NCBI GenBank assembly: GCA_024278345.1
Contig: JAJRTK010000120.1
Coordinates: forward strand, 1 to 35,333
Direction: 5' to 3'
DNA from: a bacterium
Lineage (GTDB): Bacteria > CSSED10-310 > JAJRTK01
DNA: 35,333 nucleotides
In this document: piece by piece, positions 1 to 9,277 of the stretch
How positions within the stretch are numbered: the stretch's first letter is position 1
How the letters are laid out: the number at the start of each line of letters is the position of its first letter
Translations under genes and position numbers: made by a program
Notes under the pieces: model-generated
Database searches by the model: none
Seen by the model: the letters and a program-made list of their open reading frames with translations, nothing else
What the model was told of the DNA's origin: nothing

Positions 1-40
1 AAACCCCTTGGACAAACGCCCTGACCTCTCCAGGCGCTCG

Positions 41-544
41 TCAATAAGTGTCTTGTTCCTCAAAGGGTAGAATACGCCTAAGCATCGGAAGCAAGAGGCA
101 GGCAAAGATCAAGTTCGACACGAGTTCCGGGAGAACCACACCGGAAAAGTGGAACAAGGCTCCCACTTCGGTGGCCCTGGAGCCAAATGCCTTCCCCATC
201 CAATAGACGACAAACCCATTCAGCAATGTCCCCAGTCCCACGACGACCAATTGCACCGATAAGTTGCTGACGATGAAAGAGTGACGTACATTCGCTCCAA
301 AATAGCCCAACAACGATTTGGCGAAGGAGCTGACCCCGGAAAGAGCCATGGAAAAGGCATCCTGCCCCAGCCCCGCGATGAAACCGGTGATGATAGCCTT
401 TTCCGGTTTCGACGCCAGGGCGACGAAAACCGTCAAGATCAGCAAGAGATCGGGACGAGCCAACGGCAACGACAAGAGCGGGAGCAGGCTCGTCTGAAGC
501 AAGGACAAGAGAAACAACATGGCTCCGATGCGAAATCCAGTCAT
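41..544 (-). CDS. mreD: rod shape-determining protein MreD
   Basis: Small integral membrane protein of the elongasome, which with MreC links cytoplasmic MreB filaments to peptidoglycan synthases. The 167-residue product is mostly hydrophobic: it opens with a membrane segment (FRIGAMLFLLSLLQTSLLP) and has several more, matching the usual 160-180 residue MreD. Identification rests on size, hydrophobicity and position; MreD is poorly conserved. Its ATG overlaps the mreC stop by 4 bases (541-544), so translation is probably coupled. About 40 bases remain downstream before the window edge; in related genomes a PBP2 gene (mrdA) often follows, but no part of it can be identified here. Confidence 0.88.
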   Translation of the reverse strand: MTGFRIGAMLFLLSLLQTSLLPLLSLPLARPDLLLILTVFVALASKPEKAIITGFIAGLGQDAFSMALSGVSSFAKSLLGYFGANVRHSFIVSNLSVQLVVVGLGTLLNGFVVYWMGKAFGSRATEVGALFHFSGVVLPELVSNLIFACLLLPMLRRILPFEEQDTY

Positions 545-1434
545 GGTGAGATCCCGTCACCCGTTGCCGGTTTCCGCAAAGCGGCTGGATCGGAAGCCTC
601 TGCTTCTCGCTCATCCTCTGGCGAAAGAAGAGAATGCTCCGCGGCGGCGAAGATGAGCACTTCCTCTACCTGCCGAAGCACGACGCTCGGCTCCACGAAC
701 ACCGTCTGGAATAGCCCGGACTCTTCGGGCAAGACCTCTATCACGTAACCGATGAGCAAACCTTTATGGTAGATCCCACCGATTCCCGAGGCAATGACCG
801 CATCGCCAGGGAAGACTTTCGCGGCCTTCGCCACGTAGCGCAATTCCAGCGGTCGATCTGCGCCACGGCCACTGACGATCCCGGGAACGCGGCTCTCCTG
901 CAGGAGTCCTGCCACATTGGAGAGCTCATCTTCCACAAGCTGAACCCGGCAGGAATAGCGCATCACACGGAGAACTCGGCCCACGAGACCATCGGCCGTC
1001 GTGACACACATATCGACCCGAACACCATCGGCGCTTCCGCGATCACAAAGGATGGAGCGAGCCATGTTCGAGGGGTCCCACCCGATGACCCGTGCCGCGA
1101 TGGCCGGACGTTCCAGGTAGCGCTGGAACCCAAGGAGGTCACGCAACCGATCCCTCTCGTGCCGGGCTTCTTGGAGTTCGATGACCTGGCGCCGATAGTC
1201 GCTGATCTGTCTTTCGGCGGCTTCAACCCGCTCCTGAACGCCCACGAGATAGAGGTAGCGATACCAGGTGCCGGCAAAGAAGCGGACCATGCCGACCGCG
1301 CCCTGTTGGAAAGGTCTCGCCAGTCTCTGGAGCCCCGCCGACAACAGGTTTTCCGGCGAACTCATCAGCAACAACGAGAGGCCCAAACAGAACACCAGCG
1401 TCGTTAAGGGGCCGTATCGATGGTACAGTTGCAC
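541..1434 (-). CDS. mreC: rod shape-determining protein MreC
   Basis: Bitopic inner-membrane/periplasmic elongasome protein that bridges MreB/MreD and the penicillin-binding proteins. The 297-residue product has a short cytoplasmic N-terminus, one membrane segment at about residues 9-26 (TTLVFCLGLSLLLMSS), a coiled-coil at about 65-105 (RVEAAERQISDYRRQVIEL and on) and the MreC beta-domain with typical segments (ARVIGWDPSNMARSILCDRG, GDAVIASGIGGIYHKGLLIG). The start is a GTG with a GGGGAG ribosome site 4 bases upstream. It sits 88 bp after mreB and overlaps mreD by ATGA. The last 35 residues are charged and probably disordered. Confidence 0.95.
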   Translation of the reverse strand: MQLYHRYGPLTTLVFCLGLSLLLMSSPENLLSAGLQRLARPFQQGAVGMVRFFAGTWYRYLYLVGVQERVEAAERQISDYRRQVIELQEARHERDRLRDLLGFQRYLERPAIAARVIGWDPSNMARSILCDRGSADGVRVDMCVTTADGLVGRVLRVMRYSCRVQLVEDELSNVAGLLQESRVPGIVSGRGADRPLELRYVAKAAKVFPGDAVIASGIGGIYHKGLLIGYVIEVLPEESGLFQTVFVEPSVVLRQVEEVLIFAAAEHSLLSPEDEREAEASDPAALRKPATGDGISP

Positions 1435-1522
1435 GTCACTCCCCAGATCCCGGTATGCCTCTCCCTCGCCAGTCTCTGCGGGAAAAGCCAGTGGATTCGC
1501 TTCTTACGGGCGATCCGGCAAC

Positions 1523-2560
<1,038 letters not shown>

Positions 2561-2566
2561 TCATTG

Positions 2567-2595
2567 CTAGAGTTTGGAAAAATTGGGTTTGTCAA
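2567..2595 (-). promoter_or_regulatory. candidate sigma-70 promoter for mreBCD
   Basis: On the minus strand a perfect TTGACA (2595-2590) is followed after 17 bases by CTCTAG (2572-2567), only about 20 bases upstream of the mreB GTG. The -35 box is consensus but the -10 box is poor, so this is tentative. The rest of the 184-bp gap shows no clear terminator for the upstream two-component operon. Confidence 0.3.
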
Positions 2596-2735
2596 GAACT
2601 ACGGACGATCAGTGCGGATGCACTATGTACTTTATCGAACTCCTTGTCCAACGGGCAAACGCCACTCCACTTTGTTTACTTTTTTTTGCTTCCCCCCGAA
2701 AGTGATTGCCAAGTCCGTTTCCCGCCGGAGGAGAG

Positions 2736-4175
2736 TCACGAATGGAGATCTCCGCGGTTCTGTTTCAACTCGGAACGTTGGTTCCTCAATCCATATTCCT
2801 TCATTTTCATCTGCAAGCTCTTGCGTGAGATTCCGAGAGCTTCGGCGGCCCGTGTGACGTTCCCGCCTGTCTCCCCCAAAGCCTGCTGGATCACGTGGCG
2901 CTCGACGCGCCTCGTATGCTCCTTGACAACTTGCTTCAAAGATGAGGGAGTCCGCCCCTCCGCTCCTAACGGTGAACTCTCACCAAGCGAAGCCGGGGAA
3001 ACTCCGTGCCTGGAAAAGGTGGGAAGGTTCTCCACGTCCAAGATGTGGCCATCCGCCAAGAGAATCGAACGCTCCACTACGTTCTCCAGCTCGCGAATAT
3101 TACCGGGCCAGCGGTAGGCACGCAGCTTCGCCATGGCTCCCGGTGTGATCCCCTCAACACTCCGGCCAAGGCGTTTATTGAAACGCTCAATGAAATATGG
3201 GACCAGCTCTTCGATATCTTCGGAGCGCTCGCGAAGCGGCGGCAGATGGATGGGAACGACGTTGAGGCGGTAAAAGAGGTCCTGGCGAAAGCGCCCGGCG
3301 GCCACCTCGGCCTCGAGGTCCTTGTTCGTCGCGGCGATGAGCCGGACATCGAATTTGATGCTCTTGAGGCCGCCGACTCTTTCGAATTCGCGCTCCTGAA
3401 GACATCGGAGCAACTTGACCTGGAGCTCCTTGGGGGTTTCGCCGATCTCGTCCAAGAAGAGCGTCCCGCTATCAGCCAACTCGAAGCGACCGGGCTTGAG
3501 GGCAACGGCCCCGGTGAACGCGCCCTTTTCGTGCCCAAACAGCTCGGATTCCAAAAGAGTTTCTGGAATCGCGGCAACATTAATGCGGATGAAGGGTTTA
3601 TCCGCCCGAGCCGAATGGCGGTGGATGGCCTGAGCCACCAGCTCCTTGCCCGTGCCTGACTCCCCCGTCACAAGGACAGTGGTGGGGGAGTCGGCGACTT
3701 TGTCCAAAATCCGGCAAAGCTCGCGAATCGCCGGCGACGACCCGATGAAATTGTAGCGGTCGGCGCCCTCGGGAGTCAGCTTGGCGTCGAGCTGTCGCTT
3801 CTCATAGGTACGTAGAGCATTCCCCACCTTGATCTTCAGCTCGGCGGCATCAAACGGCTTCGTGATAAAGTCGAAAGCCCCGTTTTTCATTGCTTCCACG
3901 GCTGTTTCAATGGTCCCGTGGGCCGTGATGAGAATGAGTTCGCAGGCCATGCCGCGCCTTCTGAGCTCTGATAGCAGCTCCAGCCCATCCATTTGCGGCA
4001 TCCGCAAATCCGAGACCACGAGCTGAAAGGAGCCCTTCCCGAGCAGCTCCAAAGCCTGGCGCCCGTTACCAGCTGTCTCCACTTTATAGCCGTCCCTGGA
4101 AAGCATCGCCGAAAGAATCCGCCGCATGTTGGCTTCGTCCTCAACGATCAGAATCCTGCTGGCTTTCGAGCTCAT
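2736..4175 (-). CDS. sigma-54-dependent response regulator (NtrC family)
   Basis: Transcriptional activator that, when phosphorylated, remodels sigma-54 RNA polymerase. From ATG 4175 (479 residues) the order is: receiver domain 6-120 with phospho-acceptor Asp56 (VVSDLRMPQMDG) and Lys106; AAA+ domain about 143-370 with Walker A GESGTGKE (171-178), the sigma-54 contact loop GAFTGA (218-223) and Walker B LFLDE (239-243); C-terminal Fis-type helix-turn-helix about 425-465 (GGNVTRAAEALGISRKSL). An ATG 17 codons upstream exists, but the chosen start has AAGGA 9 bases ahead and begins directly at the receiver fold. It follows the sensor kinase gene by 94 bp on the same strand, so the two are probably cognate. 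Target genes are not evident. Confidence 0.93.
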   Translation of the reverse strand: MSSKASRILIVEDEANMRRILSAMLSRDGYKVETAGNGRQALELLGKGSFQLVVSDLRMPQMDGLELLSELRRRGMACELILITAHGTIETAVEAMKNGAFDFITKPFDAAELKIKVGNALRTYEKRQLDAKLTPEGADRYNFIGSSPAIRELCRILDKVADSPTTVLVTGESGTGKELVAQAIHRHSARADKPFIRINVAAIPETLLESELFGHEKGAFTGAVALKPGRFELADSGTLFLDEIGETPKELQVKLLRCLQEREFERVGGLKSIKFDVRLIAATNKDLEAEVAAGRFRQDLFYRLNVVPIHLPPLRERSEDIEELVPYFIERFNKRLGRSVEGITPGAMAKLRAYRWPGNIRELENVVERSILLADGHILDVENLPTFSRHGVSPASLGESSPLGAEGRTPSSLKQVVKEHTRRVERHVIQQALGETGGNVTRAAEALGISRKSLQMKMKEYGLRNQRSELKQNRGDLHS

Positions 4176-4269
4176 GGGAGCAGATCCTTCTCTGTTCCGG
4201 GCAAATCCAGGCGGGGTCGCGCCCATGGGATGTGATTCCGGTCAAACGCTTTTCTTTCTCCAAGCTTGC

Positions 4270-6405
4270 CTAGGGGTTGGTTTCCACCTCCTCGACAACT
4301 GGTGGTTCTTCCTGGGCCACCTTCACCGGCAACCTGATCTCAAATGTCGTTCCGACTCCGACTTCACTCTGCACCGAGATGGATCCCTCGTGCGCCTGGA
4401 CAATCCGGTAAGTAATGGCCAGCCCCAAGCCGGTCCCATCTCCCTTTGTCGTGTAGAAGGGATTGAAGATCTTGTCAATCTGCTCGGGCGGGATCCCCGC
4501 TCCGTCGTCTTCGACCTGAAGAACGACCTTTCCCCTCACAAGCGGCATCTCCAGACGCTCATCTGGTGCCGGTGGATTCAGATCCCGGGACGGTAAGAAC
4601 TTGGTGCTCACGGCGATAGGACCTCCGCCCTCCATCGATTCGATTCCGTTCAACAGGAGATTCAATAGCACCTGGCGGATCTGCTCCCCATCGAGTTCCA
4701 TGGTGGGCAACTCTGGATCGAGGCGCACCTCGATGCGCACATTCCGAGCCGCGGCCTCGGGAGCCATCAACGTGATGGCTCTCTGAATGCTCTGGTTCAG
4801 GTCGAGGTTCTCCAAACGAAGCCGAAGCGGCCTGGCATAGTCAAGAAACCGAGTCACGACGTTGTTCAGGCGATCGACTTCCTCGATGAGGATCCCCAAA
4901 AACTCCCGATCCTCATTTTCCACCATCCCTGGTTCGATGTATTGAGCCGCGGCCTTGATGGCCCCAAGCGGGTTCCGGATTTCGTGGGCCAGCCCCGTGG
5001 CCATTTCGCCCACGGCGGCCAGCCGGTCTCGGCGGCGCATCCGTTCGTAGATCCTGGCATTCTCGACAGTGATCCCCAATTGACTGGCCAACGAAAGAAG
5101 AAGCTCCCTTTCCCGCATGGTAAAGGTTCCTCGTTCCTTGCTGGAGGTCAGGATCATGAGCCCATTGAGCTTATTCTGGAACCAAAGCGGCATGATGAGT
5201 TCTCCTCCAAGCTCTCGGAGCTCCTTTGCCGCGGCCGCCACTAGTTTCTGGTAGTCCGATGCGTAGAAGAGCTGTACCGATCTTTCCATTTCATCGAGAA
5301 CCAGAATCCGATTCCCCTCCGCCAACAACTGCACCAGAGGGCTTCTCCGATCCAAGCGATGCTCGGTCTCACCATCGGCATGAAAAACCGTCCGGAAGGC
5401 TTCCCCCTCCCCCTGGACAAGCAAGATCTCCGCTGACTCCACTCGCGGCGATGAAGCCAGTACCCGCAGCACCCGCTCGAAGACCTCCGAAAGCTCCAGG
5501 ATCGACACCAGCGAAGATGACAAGCTGGTGAGGCCGCGCTGAAAATCGAAGCTTTCCCGCATCAAAACCCGGTCCATCTGCGCCACTACTAGTTTCTTCA
5601 GCGGATCGAGCAAGAGCAGAAAAACGCCCGTCGCCATGATCATGCGGAAGGCGTTCATCGCTCCCACGCCCAAGAGATTCCCGAATCTAACCTCGATGAA
5701 ACCGACAAACTCGCTATAGGCGATCCACAAGAGATGCCCCGCCACCAAGATCGCCATCCCCCATCCGAGCATTGCTGGCAGATCCATGAACTTGTAGCGA
5801 ACAATGTTCACGGCGGTGGCAAGGCCAAGGGCTAGCAGGCCCAGGGTCCAAAGTCCCGACAGGCTAGAACCAGTCCATCGCGAGATCCCAAGGTCCAAGG
5901 CAGCCGCCAGCAATAGGGCGGTGTGACTGGCCATCAAGTAGGAAAGCTGGCGTTTCTCCAACCTCGAAAAACTTGTCCCAACGCGCACAGCCAGGATCTC
6001 GAGGCCATAGATTGCTGGCGCCACTCCCAACACGGCGACCCCGGACCAGAGAAGCGCTCCGGAGAGCCGCTCCTGGAAAGCCAACAACCCCAAGAACCCA
6101 CCGCACCCGTACTGGAGAGCCAGAACCAACTTCCGGGCACGGTTGTTCTCTCCCACAAAGGCCAGCGCGAAGTGGTAGTAGAGCAACATGGAAAAAACGA
6201 CGCTCACCGCCAGCACCGGTCCGGTCCAACGATGTCCCAAGACCCGGCCCATCAACGCGGCGAAACTCATTCCAAAAAGCCCCAAGCTGTAGTAGAAGTA
6301 CAGGCCACTGAGGTTCCTATGGCGCCGCCTCACGATTGAAACAACGGCCAGAGCCAACTGAACGATGGCGGAAATGATGAGATTCTGCTCCACAAAAGCG
6401 GTCAT
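4270..6405 (-). CDS. membrane sensor histidine kinase (7TM-type N-terminus, GAF, NtrB-like kinase)
   Basis: Sensor partner of the adjacent NtrC-type regulator. The 711-residue protein has about eight hydrophobic segments over residues 1-280 (including the RYKFMDLPAM element seen in 7TM-type kinase sensors), a GAF-like domain about 300-450 (ELIMPLWFQNKLNGLMIL), a HisKA H-box with His474 (GLAHEIRNPLGAIKAA), and an HATPase domain with N-box (NLLLNGIESM), G1 (DDGAGIPPE), F (FNPFYTTKGDG) and G2 (GTGLGLAI). The layout resembles the PrsK kinases of PEP-CTERM/exosortase systems, but no exosortase or PEP-CTERM protein is visible, so that name is not assigned. AAGGAG lies 7 bases before the ATG. The signal sensed is unknown. 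Confidence 0.92.
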   Translation of the reverse strand: MTAFVEQNLIISAIVQLALAVVSIVRRRHRNLSGLYFYYSLGLFGMSFAALMGRVLGHRWTGPVLAVSVVFSMLLYYHFALAFVGENNRARKLVLALQYGCGGFLGLLAFQERLSGALLWSGVAVLGVAPAIYGLEILAVRVGTSFSRLEKRQLSYLMASHTALLLAAALDLGISRWTGSSLSGLWTLGLLALGLATAVNIVRYKFMDLPAMLGWGMAILVAGHLLWIAYSEFVGFIEVRFGNLLGVGAMNAFRMIMATGVFLLLLDPLKKLVVAQMDRVLMRESFDFQRGLTSLSSSLVSILELSEVFERVLRVLASSPRVESAEILLVQGEGEAFRTVFHADGETEHRLDRRSPLVQLLAEGNRILVLDEMERSVQLFYASDYQKLVAAAAKELRELGGELIMPLWFQNKLNGLMILTSSKERGTFTMRERELLLSLASQLGITVENARIYERMRRRDRLAAVGEMATGLAHEIRNPLGAIKAAAQYIEPGMVENEDREFLGILIEEVDRLNNVVTRFLDYARPLRLRLENLDLNQSIQRAITLMAPEAAARNVRIEVRLDPELPTMELDGEQIRQVLLNLLLNGIESMEGGGPIAVSTKFLPSRDLNPPAPDERLEMPLVRGKVVLQVEDDGAGIPPEQIDKIFNPFYTTKGDGTGLGLAITYRIVQAHEGSISVQSEVGVGTTFEIRLPVKVAQEEPPVVEEVETNP

Positions 6406-6679
6406 CCGCTGGCTCCTTCACCTCCAACATACAACCTTCACGACGAAAAGTCGGTTGCTCCCACTGGGCACTGCCTCACCGGTCTCTGTGGCCGCAGCCC
6501 GTAGGGGTGCGGGGGCACCCGCGGAAAGCGGGACAGTTTATCGCCAATCCGGAGGCGGGCAGTGTGCCTCCGCCCGGGTATCCACGCAAGGCGGGACATT
6601 CCCGGGACTGTGGAATCGCAAGCGTCCGGGCAACGCCTCGCTGTCGCTCGGCCCGGGCCACCGACAAAATCGGCCATTG
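6406..6679. other. divergent intergenic region with a hairpin series
   Basis: 274 bp between the divergent kinase gene and the PBP4-like gene. It contains three imperfectly spaced inverted repeats: GGGTGC/GCACCC (6505-6520), CGGAGGC/GCCTCCG (6550-6572) and CGGGA/TCCCG (6592-6604). It then has CTCGCTGTCGCTCGG at 6637-6651, a segment shared with the repeat at 31711-31760 (opposite strand). An open frame runs through from upstream of 6680 but has no coding character. Promoters for both genes must lie here; none is convincing by eye. Confidence 0.5.
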
Positions 6680-7795
6680 ATGACCAGGATCGGAGTGCCG
6701 GTGCTGATGCTCCTTTTCTGCCTTACGGCGGGCAGTGCCTCCGGGCACATCCGCCTCCAAGGACTCTCCTCGCATCTCCCCAAAGACTGGACGGCCACAG
6801 CCTATTGCATCGAGCATGGGCGGACTCTGCTCTCCGTCGGCGGCTCTGAAAAGAGTGCCAGCCCGGCGACTCGTGCTGTTCTTTCCGCCCTCCTGGCCCT
6901 CGTGCTCCTAGGCCCGGACTACCGGTTTCAACTCCGGCTTGTGGCCCGAGGGGAGTGGAGTTCGCGAGTTCAAGTTCTCCGCGGTGACCTGATTCTTCGG
7001 GGAATCCACCCCTCCCTGATGCAGGGACCGGAGCAGTGGCAAGCGGCCCGCAAAGTCCAGGAGCTGGGGATCCGCCGCATCACCGGCAAAGTCATCTGGG
7101 AATCGACCGGAAGGAGTGCCACCGGCTGGAGCGCCGGCTGTGGCCCGGTTCCCTTGTCACAGACGCCTGCTAGTAAAGAAGCTGTTTTCCGGCGGTCTCT
7201 GGAGATTGAAGAGAAGCTGCGCCTTCTGGGGATCGATGTCTCCGGGGCGTCGCAGGCGCCTTCAGAGGTTGCCTGGCACCGGGAAAATCGCGGGGAGAAC
7301 CATGGTCGAGACCACCAACCCACTTTCGAATTGGCCAGTTTCCGTTCTAAGCCGCTGGCTCTCCTCATCCGTCAGGCCCCGACGATGCTGGAATCACTCT
7401 TCCACTGCAACCCCGGGATCGGCGTGATCCTTCGAGAGCTTGCGCCGAGTTTCACTGCCAGGGACAACCGTTCCTTGGGCATCATGAGTCCCGAACAGTC
7501 GGTAGCCCTCCTTGCCACGGCCGTCCGTCGAAGAGATGTGGGTTCCGAGCTGGAATCGGCGTTGAAACCGCTCAGTTCACGGCCCCCATTTCGTGGGTTG
7601 CGAGGAATCTTTGCCGTGGCTGGCGGAAGCAGTGAGCTCACGGGGATCGCCTATTTGGAGGGAAACCACCGGCTGCTTTTCAGCTTGCGTGTGGATGATC
7701 CCACAACGGAAGAGGAACTCACCCAGTTGGCGCGAGTGATTCTGGTTTTTCGGGGGCAGGCGGGACTTCGGGAAGAGGGGCGGGGCCGGCGGTGA
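6680..7795 (+). CDS. secreted PBP4/DacB-like (peptidase S13-type) protein lacking catalytic motifs
   Basis: 371 residues from ATG 6680, chosen because it opens a clear signal peptide (MTRIGVPVLMLLFCLTAGSASG). The fold-level match to D-Ala-D-Ala carboxypeptidase PBP4 is visible in ALLALVLLGPDYRFQLRL, LRGDLILRGIHPSL, VQELGIRRITGKVIWEST and the C-terminal GIFAVAGGSS...RLLFSLRV. The active-site motifs are not conserved: the SxxK position reads TRAV (64-67) after SPA, the SxN position appears as HCN (242-244), and no KTG is present near 303-310. The protein is also shorter than the usual 450-500 residues. It is either a non-catalytic relative, perhaps binding peptidoglycan, or a decaying gene; the intact frame favours the former. 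The assignment is by motif order, without an alignment search. Confidence 0.6.
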   Translation: MTRIGVPVLMLLFCLTAGSASGHIRLQGLSSHLPKDWTATAYCIEHGRTLLSVGGSEKSASPATRAVLSALLALVLLGPDYRFQLRLVARGEWSSRVQVLRGDLILRGIHPSLMQGPEQWQAARKVQELGIRRITGKVIWESTGRSATGWSAGCGPVPLSQTPASKEAVFRRSLEIEEKLRLLGIDVSGASQAPSEVAWHRENRGENHGRDHQPTFELASFRSKPLALLIRQAPTMLESLFHCNPGIGVILRELAPSFTARDNRSLGIMSPEQSVALLATAVRRRDVGSELESALKPLSSRPPFRGLRGIFAVAGGSSELTGIAYLEGNHRLLFSLRVDDPTTEEELTQLARVILVFRGQAGLREEGRGRR

Positions 7796-7796
7796 T

Positions 7797-7850
7797 GGTG
7801 GCGAGCGACGGCGGACGGATTGCCGACGGCGCGAGGGGAACGCAACCCAA
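7797..7850 (-). repeat. palindromic intergenic repeat, copy 1
   Basis: Read on the minus strand this gives GTCGGCAATCCGTCCGCCG flanked by TTGCGTTCCCCTCGC and TCGCTCGCC. It matches copies at 27344-27395 and 33078-33128. The shared core is an inverted repeat around the invariant loop CAATCCGT; in this copy the stem has a mismatch. It lies between the PBP4-like stop and the J/TPR gene. Confidence 0.7.
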
Positions 7851-7937
7851 AGAGAGATGAAGGGACGCGGAAAAATAGATTCTGTGGTAGAATGAGGGGC
7901 TGGATCTCGATGGATCGGTAGCCTCCAGGAGGACTTG

Positions 7938-8720
7938 ATGGAAGAGGAGCGCAACTTCTACGAAATCCTTGGTGTCGATGTCTACGCGACGCCGGAACAG
8001 ATCCGCGGGGCCTTCCAGCGGAAGATCGACAAGATCAATCAGTCGGAGAACGCCCAGGATCTTGACCTTTACGCCATGATTATCAAGGCGTATCAGATTC
8101 TGAGCGACGACGAGAAACGGATGGACTACGACCACTTCCTGAAGGTGAGTCACGAGCTTGGAATCCGGCAGGAGCCGACTTTTCTGGCGCGGACGGAGGC
8201 GGAAAGGAAGACGACTTTGAGAGTCACGCCCGATGAGCTCGGCCACAAGGATCCGTCTTTTTTGGAGAAAGTCCAGCAGATTGTCCGGAAGGGCCAGGTG
8301 AACAAGGTGCGCATCCGGTATGGCGACAAGACGGTGCTACCGGCGGTACCGCTCTCGATTTTTCTTGCGGCGGAAGCGCTGACGTTCTTGGGAGCTGGCC
8401 TGGGCAGGGCGCTCATCGCCAACGTGGGAATCGGGGCTCTTTTGGACGTCGAATTCCTCAACGATGCCGAGGAACATTTCAACGAAGGCGTCCGCCACTT
8501 CCAGTCAGGGGATTTGGACGAATCAATCGGGGAGTATCGTCAGGCAATCTCCATCGATCCGGACTATGCCGAGGCCTACCTGAACCTTGGGGTGATCTAC
8601 AAGATCCGCGGGGAGTTGGACACGTCGGAGAGTTATTTTCAGAAAGCTGTCTCGCTGGATCCTCACGGGGTTGTGGGGCGTTCGGCCAAAGAAAGTATCC
8701 GGAAGCTCCGCACGTTGTGA
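7938..8720 (+). CDS. J-like domain protein with C-terminal TPR repeats
   Basis: 260 residues. Residues 6-66 match the J-domain frame (NFYEILGVDVYATPEQIRGAF ... AYQILSDDEKRMDYD), but the HPD tripeptide that stimulates DnaK is missing: the loop reads KIDKINQSEN (29-38). A middle region (about 110-165) contains a hydrophobic stretch (AVPLSIFLAAEALTFLGAG). Residues about 172-255 form two TPR units (AEEHFNEGVRHFQSGDLDESIGEYRQA; AEAYLNLGVIYKIRGELDTSE). ATG 7938 was chosen over the TTG just before it because AGGAGG lies 5 bases ahead. Without HPD it is probably a scaffold rather than a classic co-chaperone. The substrate is unknown. Confidence 0.8.
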   Translation: MEEERNFYEILGVDVYATPEQIRGAFQRKIDKINQSENAQDLDLYAMIIKAYQILSDDEKRMDYDHFLKVSHELGIRQEPTFLARTEAERKTTLRVTPDELGHKDPSFLEKVQQIVRKGQVNKVRIRYGDKTVLPAVPLSIFLAAEALTFLGAGLGRALIANVGIGALLDVEFLNDAEEHFNEGVRHFQSGDLDESIGEYRQAISIDPDYAEAYLNLGVIYKIRGELDTSESYFQKAVSLDPHGVVGRSAKESIRKLRTL

Positions 8721-8802
8721 TCCGCCTTCACGCGCTATGGCCGTCGGTAAATAGGGATATTTGGACCCTCCTGTAGGATTTTTCGGGGTTAAAGTTTGGG
8801 AA

Positions 8803-8828
8803 AGGCCGGGCGGGGCCTCTGTTTTTTT
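8803..8828 (+). terminator. intrinsic terminator after the J/TPR gene
   Basis: A short stem AGGCC (8803-8807) / GGCCT (8814-8818) with loop GGGCGG is followed by CTG and seven T's (8822-8828). It ends the upstream unit about 85 bp after its stop and lies directly ahead of the next promoter. Confidence 0.5.
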
Positions 8829-8829
8829 C

Positions 8830-8858
8830 TTGCCAAAGTTTCCCCATTGGCCTATATT
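8830..8858 (+). promoter_or_regulatory. candidate sigma-70 promoter for peptide and giant gene
   Basis: TTGCCA (8830-8835) and TATATT (8853-8858) are separated by exactly 17 bases, immediately after the T-tract of the preceding terminator. The predicted start near 8865 gives a leader of roughly 75 bases before the peptide ATG at 8939. This is the best promoter-like match I found in the window. Confidence 0.55.
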
Positions 8859-8938
8859 AGATACGTTGGCGTTGTTGTACTTAACCTTTGGCGTTGGGAA
8901 GAGTGCAATGCCCCGTGCGCCCCAACTTTGCAGAGAAG

Positions 8939-9133
8939 ATGAACAAAATGCAACCATCGAAGCCCGACGCTCCCGCGCACCGCGCTCAATCCGTGTCCAA
9001 GCCGGCAAAGCGGCCCTACGAGGCTCCCGCGATTCTTTCGAGGGAGTTTCTTGAAGTTGTGGCGGCTGTCTGTACTCCGCCTTCGAAGGCGACTGTGGCT
9101 GAATGTCCATTCGGGAATCCCCTCGGTTCTTGA
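8939..9133 (+). CDS. candidate RiPP precursor peptide (64 aa)
   Basis: Small ORF starting MNKMQPSKPD, with a purine-rich AGAGAAG just ahead of the ATG. After a basic, Pro/Ala/Ser-rich leader (1-24), residues 24-40 read KRPYEAPAILSREFLEV. This has the [KR]-[KR]-P-Y-x-x-P-x-[ILV] pattern that I know from small peptides encoded beside PqqD-like and radical SAM proteins. The tail has Cys45 and Cys56 and ends ECPFGNPLGS. It lies downstream of a good promoter and 144 bp ahead of the giant secreted-protein gene. The only peptide-modifying enzymes in the window are at 18873-21143, convergent. The similarity is from pattern recognition; the pairing with those enzymes is inferred. It could instead be an unrelated small protein. 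Confidence 0.55.
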   Translation: MNKMQPSKPDAPAHRAQSVSKPAKRPYEAPAILSREFLEVVAAVCTPPSKATVAECPFGNPLGS

Positions 9134-9277
9134 TGATCCGCCCACGGATGTTGAACCGATGGCATGCCGGGACGATCTTCGCCGTGGGTTGGGCGCCATG
9201 CAAATGGGAGGAGCGAGATTATCCTTTGCTGCCAGGCACTTGAAAATCAATTCCATGTTGTTATGGGAAGAAATACC

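Noticed and set aside
4270-6405. Assignment of the kinase/regulator pair as PrsK/PrsR of an exosortase system
   Set aside because: Only the layout is similar; no exosortase, PEP-CTERM motif or related polysaccharide genes are in the window.
8761-9054. Plus-strand 97-codon ORF overlapping the promoter and peptide gene
   Set aside because: It runs through the terminator and promoter and lacks a ribosome site; the 8939-9133 frame is better supported.
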